DNA of 5,663 nt from Hyphomicrobiales bacterium (lineage in GTDB: Bacteria; Pseudomonadota; Alphaproteobacteria; Rhizobiales; Aestuariivirgaceae): contig JAIBJH010000182.1 in assembly GCA_020029455.1 (NCBI GenBank), forward strand, positions 1 to 5,663, given 5' to 3'. Below, one piece after another: positions 1-5,663 of the stretch. The stretch's first letter is position 1. The number at the start of each line of letters is the position of its first letter. Below the pieces are notes generated by a model. The model was given only the letters and a program-made list of their open reading frames with translations. It did no database searches and was not told the origin of the DNA. The position numbers and the translations under genes are program-made.

Positions 1-811
1 GCGTGGACCAGGGTTTGGTGATAAGATAGCTCCCGTTCTTGAAGGGCAATTGCCCGGCGAAGAGTTCCGTCGCCGGCTTGTGACCGATGGCGATGAAGAC
101 GCCGTCGACTGCCTTCATTTCCGTTGCGCCGGTTTTCACGTTCTTCAGACGTACAGACGTCACACCCTTGGGGTCTGCCGTTCCGATGACTTCATCGAGT
201 GTCGTTTCCCACATCACCTTGATCTTGGGATGCTTGAAGAGACGGTCCTGCAGGATACGCTCGGCCCTGAATTCATTGCGGCGATGGATCACCGTCACTT
301 CGCTGGCAAAGTTGGTGAGGAAGAGAGCTTCCTCAACGGCGGTGTTCCCGCCGCCAACCACCAGCACCTTCCTGTTGCGATAGAAGAAGCCATCGCAAGT
401 AGCGCAGGCCGAGACGCCAAAGCCCTTGAACTTATTCTCGCTCGGGAGATCGAGCCACCTAGCTTGCGCGCCTGTGGCAATGATCAGCACATCGCAAGTG
501 TATTCATCGCCGCCATCGCCCTTGAGCCAGATGGGTTTGCTCTTGAGTTTCACTTCGGTGATTGTGTCGGAAATGACTTCCGTGCCCATGTGTTCGGCCT
601 GAGCCCTCATCTCTTCCATGAGCCAGGGGCCTTGGATTGTCTTGGCGAAGCCCGGATAGTTCTCAACGTCCGTGGTAATGGTCATCTGACCACCGGGCTG
701 GATACCCTGCACGATGATCGGCTGCAGCATGGCGCGCGCCGCGTAGATGGCGGCGGTATAGCCGGCTGGGCCGGAGCCCAGGATGAGGACTTTGGCGTGA
801 CGCTTCGACAT
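1..811 (-). CDS. trxB: Thioredoxin reductase (NADPH), C-terminus cut by window edge
   Basis: This flavoenzyme uses NADPH and FAD to reduce the disulfide of thioredoxin in the cytoplasm. Reading the minus strand from the ATG at 811 gives 270 codons with no stop to the window edge. The family is usually about 320 residues, so roughly the last 50 are missing, including the C-terminal FAD motif (GD). Visible motifs: FAD Rossmann motif GSGPAG (residues 12-17) followed by YTAAIYAARA; QPGGQM near 39-44; redox-active CATC (Cys136 and Cys139); NADPH motif GGGNTA (153-158); HRRNEFRA (176-183), whose arginines fit NADPH preference; and AIGHKP (241-246). The start fits the family, which normally begins a few residues before the FAD motif. 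A weak AAGAAG (821-826 on the opposite strand) lies 9 bases upstream. The gene is divergent from the Lrp-type gene across a 125-bp gap. Codon use and frame look normal. Confidence 0.97.
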   Translation of the reverse strand, partial: MSKRHAKVLILGSGPAGYTAAIYAARAMLQPIIVQGIQPGGQMTITTDVENYPGFAKTIQGPWLMEEMRAQAEHMGTEVISDTITEVKLKSKPIWLKGDGGDEYTCDVLIIATGAQARWLDLPSENKFKGFGVSACATCDGFFYRNRKVLVVGGGNTAVEEALFLTNFASEVTVIHRRNEFRAERILQDRLFKHPKIKVMWETTLDEVIGTADPKGVTSVRLKNVKTGATEMKAVDGVFIAIGHKPATELFAGQLPFKNGSYLITKPWST

Positions 812-936
812 GGCTGGAAACTTCTTACGGAATGCTATGAAGATTTAGCATAGCTTATATGGGTACTCAGGAATAGGCTACACAAGGGGTTGCGCACAGG
901 TCCAGTTACACTTGTCTTGCGCAATTTTATTGCGTA
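812..936. promoter_or_regulatory. Divergent trxB / Lrp-regulator promoter region
   Basis: This 125-bp gap lies between two divergently read genes and must hold both promoters unless they lie further inside the genes. On the minus strand, TATAAG at 854-859 is a fair -10 candidate for trxB, but no good -35 sits at 16-18 bases from it. On the plus strand, TACACT at 907-912 is a possible -10 for the Lrp operon, again without a clear -35. It would place the transcription start close to 919, inside the inverted repeat at 917-937. The promoter elements are guesses by eye; the role of the gap as a divergent control region is inferred from gene orientation. Confidence 0.5.
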
Positions 937-937
937 A
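917..937. promoter_or_regulatory. Probable Lrp/AsnC-type operator (21-bp inverted repeat)
   Basis: The left arm TTGCGCAAT (917-925) and right arm ATTGCGTAA (929-937) are inverted copies matching at 8 of 9 positions, separated by TTT. Short dyads with an AT-rich centre are typical of Lrp/AsnC-family binding sites, and these regulators commonly control their own genes. The repeat ends on the first base of the ATG at 937, so a bound regulator would cover the translation start region and probably the transcription start. This placement fits autorepression. The dyad is seen directly; the identity of its binding protein is inferred from position. Confidence 0.7.
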
Positions 938-1422
938 TGGCGCAGACCATGAACAAGCATGGCGAGCCCGACACCATCGACTGGAAAATCCTCAGGGAAA
1001 TCCAGAGGGATGGACGGATTTCCAATGTGGAACTGGCAGGCCGGGTGGGCTTGTCGCCGCCGCCCACCTTGCGCCGGGTGCAGGCCCTGGAGCAGGAGGG
1101 GCTCATTACCGGCTACCGGGCCCAGCTAAACCGCGAAAAGCTGGACTATGCGGTGAAGATGTTCGTTTCCGTCGGCCTCAAAAGCCAGGCCAAACCGGAG
1201 ATGGAAGCCTTTGAGCGGCAAGTGAAAACTTGGCCCATTGTGCGCGAATGTTATGGCGTGCAGGGCGGGGCCGATTACGTGCTGGTCTGCGTGGCGCGCG
1301 ATCTTCAGGCGGTACAGAGTTTCGTCAATGGTGCGCTGCTCAAGGCAGCTAATGTCGATAGCGTGCGAACGTCTCTGATCCTCTCAGACGTCAAGACCGA
1401 TTCGGAAATTCCCCTGCCATGA
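937..1422 (+). CDS. Lrp/AsnC family transcriptional regulator
   Basis: This is a DNA-binding regulator of the leucine-responsive/AsnC (feast-famine) family, usually dimers or octamers that sense an amino acid or related small molecule. The 161 residues show an N-terminal HTH_AsnC domain (about 13-62). It has the family hallmarks IDWKILREIQRDGRISN, then NVELAGRVGLSPPPTLRRV and a wing ending in GLITGYRA. A C-terminal RAM/ligand-binding domain follows (about 70-152). At residues 110-114 it reads GGADY where E. coli Lrp has GDFDY: the second Asp (Lrp D114, tied to leucine response) is kept as D113, while the first is Gly. Two starts are possible, ATG 937 and ATG 952; neither has a clear Shine-Dalgarno. 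The start at 937 overlaps the operator dyad, and residues 1-10 are not conserved enough to decide. The stop overlaps the next start (ATGA, 1419-1422), so it likely co-transcribes with and controls the transporter gene. The effector is unknown. Confidence 0.95.
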   Translation: MAQTMNKHGEPDTIDWKILREIQRDGRISNVELAGRVGLSPPPTLRRVQALEQEGLITGYRAQLNREKLDYAVKMFVSVGLKSQAKPEMEAFERQVKTWPIVRECYGVQGGADYVLVCVARDLQAVQSFVNGALLKAANVDSVRTSLILSDVKTDSEIPLP

Positions 1423-2588
1423 GTCAATTTCGCATTGGTGAGTGGGTGTCGCTCAGCGCGCATGCGCTTGCCATCTTCATCGTCGGATTTGCATCAACGG
1501 TTTTGATCGTGATGGATGCAGTGCGCGCCGTGGGTGCCACGCCTGCGCAACAGGCGTCCGCCATTGCCGCCGTCTGCATTGCGATCGGCGTCACGTCGCT
1601 CATTCTGGGATTTCGCTATCGGCAACCCATCATTGTCGCCTGGTCTACGCCGGGTGCCGCGCTTCTGGCCTCAAGCCATGCGACGTCCAACTTTGCTGAG
1701 GCCACAGCTGCCTTCCTCTTCGCGGGTGTGCTGATGGTCATCACCGCCTTTGCGAGGCCCTTAGCGAATGCCATCAACAAATTACCGAGCAGCATTGCGG
1801 GCGCGATGCTGGCGGGGGTGTTGCTGCACTATGTGATGGCGGTTCCAGGTGCCGCAGTCGCAGCGCCGCTTGTTGTGTTGCCGCTTGCTGTTGTCTTCTT
1901 TGTTCTTCGGCATGTGGCGCCGCTCTATGCAACGCCCGTCATCGTCGCGTTGGCCTTGGTGATTGCTGGCGTGACCGGTGCATTCGGTAGCTCAGTCAGT
2001 GTCTCAATGACGCAATTGCAGTTCGTCGCGCCAGTTTTCGATTTCCAAACACTGATGAGCATCGGTATTCCGCTCTATCTCGTGACCATGGCTTCGCAGA
2101 ATTTGCCCGGATTTGCCGTGCTCAAATCTAATGGCTACGAACCGCCGGTGCAGGGAAGCATCCTCGCCACAGGTGCAAGCAGCATGGTTGCATCATTCTT
2201 TGGCGCGCATGCCGTCAATTTAGCGGCGATTACTGCAGCTATGGCAGTTGGGCCCGATGTCCATCCCGATCCCAAGCAGCGATGGAAGGTGATCATCCCT
2301 TATGCCTTCGTCTATATTTGCGCGGGACTAGCGGCCGCGACTTTCGTCACCGTGCTCGGCCTGTTGCCCGCCGCGCTTGTTGCGACTGTTGCGGGGCTTG
2401 CATTGCTCTCGCCATTTCTGGGCGGGCTTGTGGCACTGGTGAAAGATGCAAAAGACATTGAAGCCGCCGCTGTGACATTCCTGGTCACTGGTTCGGGTGT
2501 CACGCTGTTGGGAGTGGGTGCTGCCTTCTGGGGGTTACTGACAGGCCTTTTGATCTGGGGCTTCAAACAGGTCTGGCGGGCCAGATGA
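1419..2588 (+). CDS. BenE family benzoate/H+ symporter-like membrane transporter
   Basis: This is an inner-membrane secondary transporter of the BenE family (Pfam BenE), named for the Acinetobacter benzoate/proton symporter. E. coli YdcO, a relative of unknown substrate, shows that family membership does not prove benzoate transport. The 389 residues match the usual length of about 390-400. The hallmark RQPIIVAWSTPGAALL lies at 68-83, followed by a second conserved stretch, FFGAHAVNLAAITAAM (260-275), and a charged cytoplasmic-type loop VHPDPKQRWK (281-290). Hydrophobic stretches suggest about 11-12 membrane segments, approximately 12-34, 44-64, 68-86, 96-115, 125-165, 170-190, 213-232, 248-275, 293-313, 315-342 and 350-382. 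There is no cleavable signal peptide. The gene overlaps the regulator upstream and the acetyltransferase downstream by 4 bases each (ATGA), and no strong ribosome site is visible, which points to translational coupling. Aromatic catabolism genes are absent nearby, so the substrate is open. Confidence 0.93.
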   Translation: MSQFRIGEWVSLSAHALAIFIVGFASTVLIVMDAVRAVGATPAQQASAIAAVCIAIGVTSLILGFRYRQPIIVAWSTPGAALLASSHATSNFAEATAAFLFAGVLMVITAFARPLANAINKLPSSIAGAMLAGVLLHYVMAVPGAAVAAPLVVLPLAVVFFVLRHVAPLYATPVIVALALVIAGVTGAFGSSVSVSMTQLQFVAPVFDFQTLMSIGIPLYLVTMASQNLPGFAVLKSNGYEPPVQGSILATGASSMVASFFGAHAVNLAAITAAMAVGPDVHPDPKQRWKVIIPYAFVYICAGLAAATFVTVLGLLPAALVATVAGLALLSPFLGGLVALVKDAKDIEAAAVTFLVTGSGVTLLGVGAAFWGLLTGLLIWGFKQVWRAR

Positions 2589-3052
2589 CAGTCAAAGTCC
2601 GTCAGCTTTCTTCTGGAGAGGATCTTTCCGCGGCTATTGAGTTGCTGCAGCGCTTCTTTGCGGAAGAGGGATTCTCCACACCTGCTGCTGTGATTGCACA
2701 AAACACAAGAACTCTCGCGGGACTTCCGAACTGCGCGCTCTTGACTGCCGAAGACGATGGCAAGGCAATTGGTGTTGCCACACTCTCACTCGAGTTCGGC
2801 ATCGAGTTCGGCTGGTCCGCCGAGATGGGAGATCTCTATGTGCTGCCGGAATGGCGCGGCAAGGGCGTCTCGCGCTTGCTTGTTGATGCTGCTGAGGCGT
2901 TCCTACGCACGAAAGGGGCCGTTGGATATCAAGTGACGGTGACGCCCTTCGCCGAGGAGCATCACGCACTTGGACAATTCTATGAGAAACTTGGCTTCGA
3001 AAGCGAAGGTCGGCTCATTCTCTACAAATGGCTGAACAGCGGGGGCGTTTAA
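2585..3052 (+). CDS. GNAT family N-acetyltransferase
   Basis: This is a cytoplasmic acetyl-CoA-dependent acetyltransferase of the GCN5-related superfamily; the acceptor is unknown. The 155 residues form a single GNAT domain. Motif A is MGDLYVLPEWRGKGVSRLL (81-99), containing the acetyl-CoA pyrophosphate loop RGKGVS (91-96). It follows the R/Q-x-x-G-x-G/A pattern with Ser in the last position. Motif B is FYEKLGFE (132-139), with the tyrosine (Y133) often used as general acid in this superfamily. The N-terminal part (1-60) carries the usual helices and the start of the central sheet. The ATG at 2585 overlaps the transporter stop (ATGA), making this the third gene of the unit. Its stop TAA (3050-3052) overlaps the greA stop on the opposite strand. 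Likely acceptors include the transported compound, an antibiotic-like amine or a protein, but nothing in the sequence chooses among them. Confidence 0.93.
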   Translation: MTVKVRQLSSGEDLSAAIELLQRFFAEEGFSTPAAVIAQNTRTLAGLPNCALLTAEDDGKAIGVATLSLEFGIEFGWSAEMGDLYVLPEWRGKGVSRLLVDAAEAFLRTKGAVGYQVTVTPFAEEHHALGQFYEKLGFESEGRLILYKWLNSGGV

Positions 3053-3522
3053 CCCCAGCTGACCTTCTGGATCTCGTATGATTTGCCGCCGCCGGGTGTC
3101 ATCACCTCGACGCTGTCGCCCTTCTTCTTGCCGATGATTGCGCGGGAAATGGGCGAGGAAATGGAAATGCGGCCCTTCTTCACATCGGCTTCGACATCGC
3201 CCACGATCTGGTAGACGACTTTGGCTTCGGTATCCTCGTCAACAAGCGTCACCTTGGCGCCGAACATCACAGTATCGCCGGAGAGTTTCGAGACATCGAT
3301 CACATCAGCGCGGGAAATCTTGTCCTCAAGTTCGGCCACGCGGGCTTCGTTCCAGCCCTGGGCCTCCTTGGCGGCGTGATACTCGGCATTTTCCGAGAGG
3401 TCACCGTGGGAGCGCGCCTCCTCGATGGCGCGGATGATGCGCGGGCGCTCGACGGCTTTGAGGTGCTTCACCTCATCCATCATGGCGGAATAGCCGGCGG
3501 CAGTCATCGGTACCTTTTCCAT
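3049..3522 (-). CDS. greA: Transcription elongation factor GreA
   Basis: GreA binds in the secondary channel of RNA polymerase and stimulates cleavage of backtracked transcripts, rescuing stalled complexes. From the ATG at 3522 the product is 157 residues (MEKVPMTAAGY...), the standard length (E. coli 158). The N-terminal coiled coil spans about 1-75 with the tip GDLSENAEY. With this start the two catalytic acidic residues fall at D41 and E44, exactly as in E. coli, which supports this start over an in-frame TTG at 3537 that would add five residues (MDVTT). The C-terminal FKBP-like domain spans about 78-157 and includes PISRAIIGKKKGD and ends EIQKVSWG. A weak GGA lies about 11 bases upstream of the ATG. 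It lies downstream of carB on the same strand but is separated from it by a terminator, so it probably has its own promoter. Its stop is shared in a TTAA with the convergent GNAT gene. Confidence 0.97.
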   Translation of the reverse strand: MEKVPMTAAGYSAMMDEVKHLKAVERPRIIRAIEEARSHGDLSENAEYHAAKEAQGWNEARVAELEDKISRADVIDVSKLSGDTVMFGAKVTLVDEDTEAKVVYQIVGDVEADVKKGRISISSPISRAIIGKKKGDSVEVMTPGGGKSYEIQKVSWG

Positions 3523-3600
3523 AGTCGTAACGTCCAATTCAGCAAAGTTTTCCGCCGCCCGGATGACGGGCCGCAGTCACCACGCTTGTTCAAGAAAACG
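3523..3600 (-). promoter_or_regulatory. greA 5' leader with a GC-rich hairpin
   Basis: The leader between the carB terminator and greA holds an inverted repeat at 3554-3574: GCCCG/CGGGC arms at 3557-3561 and 3567-3571 around a 5-base loop, extended by two more pairs after one mismatch. No T-run follows on either strand, so it is not a terminator. I saw no convincing -35/-10 pair inside this stretch. The hairpin may affect greA mRNA folding or be incidental in GC-rich DNA. Confidence 0.35.
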
Positions 3601-3630
3601 CCCGGCTTTTGGGTTTTTGGCCCAGCCGGG
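3594..3630 (-). terminator. Rho-independent terminator downstream of carB
   Basis: Read on the minus strand, a 7-bp perfect stem CCCGGCT (3630-3624) pairs with AGCCGGG (3607-3601). The intervening bases contain GGG and CCC, which can extend the stem as an inner helix. After the stem comes CG and then TTTTC (3598-3594). It begins about 54 bases past the carB stop codon, in the right orientation to end carB transcripts before greA. The T-run is short, so termination may be partial. Confidence 0.75.
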
Positions 3631-3639
3631 ATGCAGTGC

Positions 3640-3668
3640 AATATGGCCTATTCGGGCTGATTTTGCAA
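3640..3668 (-). promoter_or_regulatory. Weak promoter candidate between carB and its terminator
   Basis: On the minus strand TTGCAA (3668-3663) and CATATT (3645-3640) are spaced by exactly 17 bases, each a partial match to the sigma-70 consensus elements. A start near 3633 would run directly into the terminator hairpin and then greA. This could be a greA promoter with a partially terminating leader, or a chance match. It was found by eye only. Confidence 0.25.
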
Positions 3669-3683
3669 GGGTGAGGGGCAAGC

Positions 3684-5663
3684 CTACTCGGCGAAATAGT
3701 CCTGCAGAGGCCGGACCTCGATGGTACCGGCCTTGTGGGCGGCGATGGCCTTGGTAGCGGAAAGAATGCCCGGTAAGGTCGTGTAATAAGGCACTTTTTG
3801 CATCACCGCTGTCTGGCGGATGGACTTCGAGTCGGACTCGGATGAGCGCGTTTCCGTGGTGTTGAGCACCAGCTGAATGTCGCCGTTCTTGATGGCATCG
3901 ACAATATGGGGGCGGCCTTCCAAAACCTTGTTGATCTTGGTTGAGGGCACGCCCTTGCTCTCTAGGAAACTGTGGGTGCCGCCAGTTGCAGTGATGCCGA
4001 AACCCAGTTCCGCTAAAGCGCGTATGGCTGGGAGCACACGCTGTTTGTCGCTTTCCTTCACTGACACGAAAATGGTTCCTGAGCGTGGCATGCGCATACC
4101 GGCCCCCAGTTGCGACTTGGCAAAGGCCATGTCGAAACCTTTGTCGAGGCCCATGACTTCGCCGGTCGAACGCATTTCCGGGCCCAATAGTGTGTCGACG
4201 CCAGGGAAGCGATTGAAGGGAAATACCGCTTCTTTCACAGCCACATGCGCGAGCTTCTTTGATCTGAGATTGAAGCTTACAAGTTTCTCTCCGGCCATGA
4301 CGCGGGCCGCGATCTTGGCAACTGGCTCGCCGATGACCTTGGCTACGAAGGGCACGGTGCGCGAAGCGCGGGGGTTCACCTCAAGGATGTAGACCACATT
4401 ATCCTTCACGGCGAACTGGACATTCATCAGCCCCACAACATTGAGCGCCAACGCCAGCTTCTTTGCCTGCGCCTCCAGCTCCTTGATGACTGATGCCTTG
4501 AGGGAATAGGGCGGCAGCGAGCAGGCCGAGTCGCCGGAATGAATGCCCGCTTCCTCGATGTGCTCCATTATGCCAGCGATGAAGATGTCCTTGCCATCGC
4601 AGATACAGTCCACATCCACTTCGATAGCGTTAGAAAGGTAGCTGTCGATCAAGACGGGTGAGTCGCCGGAGACGACGACTGCCTCAGTGATGTAGCGCTG
4701 CAACTGCGCGTCGTCGCGCACGATCTCCATGGCGCGGCCACCGAGAACGTAGGAGGGCCGGATAACAACGGGGAAGCCGATCTTCTTGGCAATGCGCTTG
4801 GCTTCGGCGCCGGTCGTGGCAATGCCATTCTCCGGCTGGCGCAGCTTCAGCTTCCTCACTAGCGTGGCAAAACGGTCGCGGTCTTCGGCAAGATCGATGG
4901 CATCGGGCGTGGTGCCGAGGATGGGAACACCAGCTTGTTCCAGCGCGTGAGCGAGCTTCAGCGGCGTCTGGCCGCCGAACTGCACGATGACGCCGTGCAG
5001 CGTTCCCTTCTGCTGCTCGGCGTGGATAATCTCCAGCACATCCTCGGCGGTCAGCGACTCGAAGTAGAGGCGGTCAGAGGTGTCATAGTCGGTCGAGACC
5101 GTCTCAGGATTGCAATTGACCATGATCGATTCATAGCCAGCGTCATGTAGCGCAAAGCATGCATGACAGCAGCAATAATCAAACTCGATGCCCTGGCCGA
5201 TGCGGTTGGGTCCGCCGCCAAGGATGATGACTTTCTTGCGTTCCGAGACTTGCGCTTCATTGCCGTCCGATCCGGCAAGGCCCGATTCGTAGGTTGAATA
5301 CATATAGGCCGTAGGCGAAGCGAACTCGGCGGCGCATGTGTCGATGCGCTTGAAGACGGGGCGCACCTTGAGCTTGTGGCGATGGGCTGCAACCTTGGCT
5401 TCGCTCAAGCCTACGAGCTGTCCGAGCCGCTTGTCGGAAAAACCCATGGCCTTGAGCCTGCGCAGGTTCTTGGTATCCTTCGGAAGGCCGCGCGCGCGGA
5501 TCACTTCTTCCGTGCGCACCAATTCCTCGATCTGGCGCAGGAACCAGGGCTCATATTTGCAGGAAGCATGAATCTGCTCGACGGTTGCACCATTGCGGAA
5601 GGCTTGAGCAATCGTCAGCAATCTGTCGGGAGTGGCACGGCTCAGCGCGGCACGGATGGCGTT
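3684..5663 (-). CDS. carB: Carbamoyl-phosphate synthase large subunit, N-terminus outside window
   Basis: CarB, with CarA, makes carbamoyl phosphate from bicarbonate, glutamine-derived ammonia and two ATP, feeding pyrimidine and arginine synthesis. The frame is open from the right edge to the stop at 3684-3686, giving 659 residues. The family is about 1070-1110 long, so the first ~410-450 (first ATP-grasp half) are missing. In-frame codons continue upstream of the TTG at 5621 (NAIRAALSRATPDR), so that TTG is internal and not a start. In partial-protein numbering: the oligomerization domain is about 1-140 and includes FLRQIEELV and KRIDTCAAEF. The second ATP-grasp domain (carbamoyl-phosphate half) begins at GGGPNRIGQGIEFDYC (149-164). 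Its landmarks are GGQTPLKLA, RPSYVLGGRAMEIV (302-315), HSGDSACSLP and EVNPRASRTVPF (428-439). The MGS-like allosteric domain is about 525-659, with TATGGTHSFL, NKVLEGRPHI and NTTETRSSESDSKSIR, the region that binds UMP/IMP in E. coli. It is intact and ordinary within the window, ending DYFAE. Confidence 0.98.
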   Translation of the reverse strand, partial: NAIRAALSRATPDRLLTIAQAFRNGATVEQIHASCKYEPWFLRQIEELVRTEEVIRARGLPKDTKNLRRLKAMGFSDKRLGQLVGLSEAKVAAHRHKLKVRPVFKRIDTCAAEFASPTAYMYSTYESGLAGSDGNEAQVSERKKVIILGGGPNRIGQGIEFDYCCCHACFALHDAGYESIMVNCNPETVSTDYDTSDRLYFESLTAEDVLEIIHAEQQKGTLHGVIVQFGGQTPLKLAHALEQAGVPILGTTPDAIDLAEDRDRFATLVRKLKLRQPENGIATTGAEAKRIAKKIGFPVVIRPSYVLGGRAMEIVRDDAQLQRYITEAVVVSGDSPVLIDSYLSNAIEVDVDCICDGKDIFIAGIMEHIEEAGIHSGDSACSLPPYSLKASVIKELEAQAKKLALALNVVGLMNVQFAVKDNVVYILEVNPRASRTVPFVAKVIGEPVAKIAARVMAGEKLVSFNLRSKKLAHVAVKEAVFPFNRFPGVDTLLGPEMRSTGEVMGLDKGFDMAFAKSQLGAGMRMPRSGTIFVSVKESDKQRVLPAIRALAELGFGITATGGTHSFLESKGVPSTKINKVLEGRPHIVDAIKNGDIQLVLNTTETRSSESDSKSIRQTAVMQKVPYYTTLPGILSATKAIAAHKAGTIEVRPLQDYFAE

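Noticed and set aside
50..853. 267-codon open frame on the plus strand
   Set aside because: It lies antisense to trxB, whose minus-strand frame has all the family motifs; the product resembles no known protein and the open frame follows from the GC-rich codon pattern of trxB.
2312..2701. 129-codon minus-strand frame across the transporter/acetyltransferase junction
   Set aside because: It is the antisense of two well-supported genes and has no recognisable domain.
3523..3537. TTG at 3537 as the greA start
   Set aside because: The ATG at 3522 gives the standard GreA length and puts the catalytic acidic residues at D41 and E44; the extra MDVTT is not part of the family.
3554..3574. GC-rich hairpin considered as a terminator
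   Set aside because: No T-run follows the stem on either strand; kept only as a leader hairpin.
3877..4392. 171-codon open frame on the plus strand
   Set aside because: It is antisense to the carB C-terminal half, which is intact and strongly conserved; there is no independent support for a second gene.
5600..5621. TTG at 5621 as the start of a shortened 645-residue CarB
   Set aside because: The frame stays open to the window edge with CarB-like residues (TPDR before the TTG), and the domain content shows that the N-terminal ATP-grasp half lies outside the window, so this is a cut gene, not a split or short CarB.
1..5663. CRISPR arrays, insertion sequences, tRNA genes, defence or phage modules
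   Set aside because: No regularly spaced repeats, transposase-like products, terminal inverted repeats or tRNA-like cloverleaf were seen; nearly all bases are accounted for by six genes and short gaps.

Overview
The window looks like an ordinary chromosomal segment of an alphaproteobacterium, most likely of the Rhizobiales/Hyphomicrobiales. The reasons are the moderately high GC content, the close match of the gene products to that group, and the carB-greA pair lying near an Lrp/AsnC regulator and trxB. That neighbourhood is, as I recall, common in that order, but I could not check it here. The taxonomic call is inference.

Layout, left to right: (1) positions 1-811, minus strand, trxB (thioredoxin reductase), which lacks its C-terminus at the window edge; (2) positions 812-936, a divergent intergenic region with a strong 21-bp inverted repeat at 917-937 that runs into the first start codon of the next gene; (3) positions 937-3052, plus strand, a compact three-gene unit of an Lrp/AsnC regulator, a BenE-family membrane transporter and a GNAT acetyltransferase, joined by two ATGA stop/start overlaps; (4) positions 3049-3522, minus strand, greA, whose stop codon overlaps the GNAT stop in a shared TTAA; (5) positions 3523-3683, the greA leader, holding a rho-independent terminator for carB, a second hairpin and a weak promoter candidate; (6) positions 3684-5663, minus strand, the C-terminal 659 residues of carB, which runs off the right edge.

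The housekeeping genes are trxB (thiol redox), greA (transcript cleavage factor) and carB (carbamoyl phosphate for pyrimidines and arginine). Each looks intact inside the window. The plus-strand Lrp-BenE-GNAT unit is the accessory part. A likely autoregulated Lrp-type sensor would control a transporter of the benzoate/H+ symporter family and an acetyltransferase, suggesting uptake or export of a small organic acid or amino-acid-like compound that may also be acetylated. Substrate and effector cannot be read from the sequence. I found no mobile element, CRISPR array, rRNA, tRNA or defence system. Nothing here is convincingly a new class of system; the operon with its operator is the item most worth following up.
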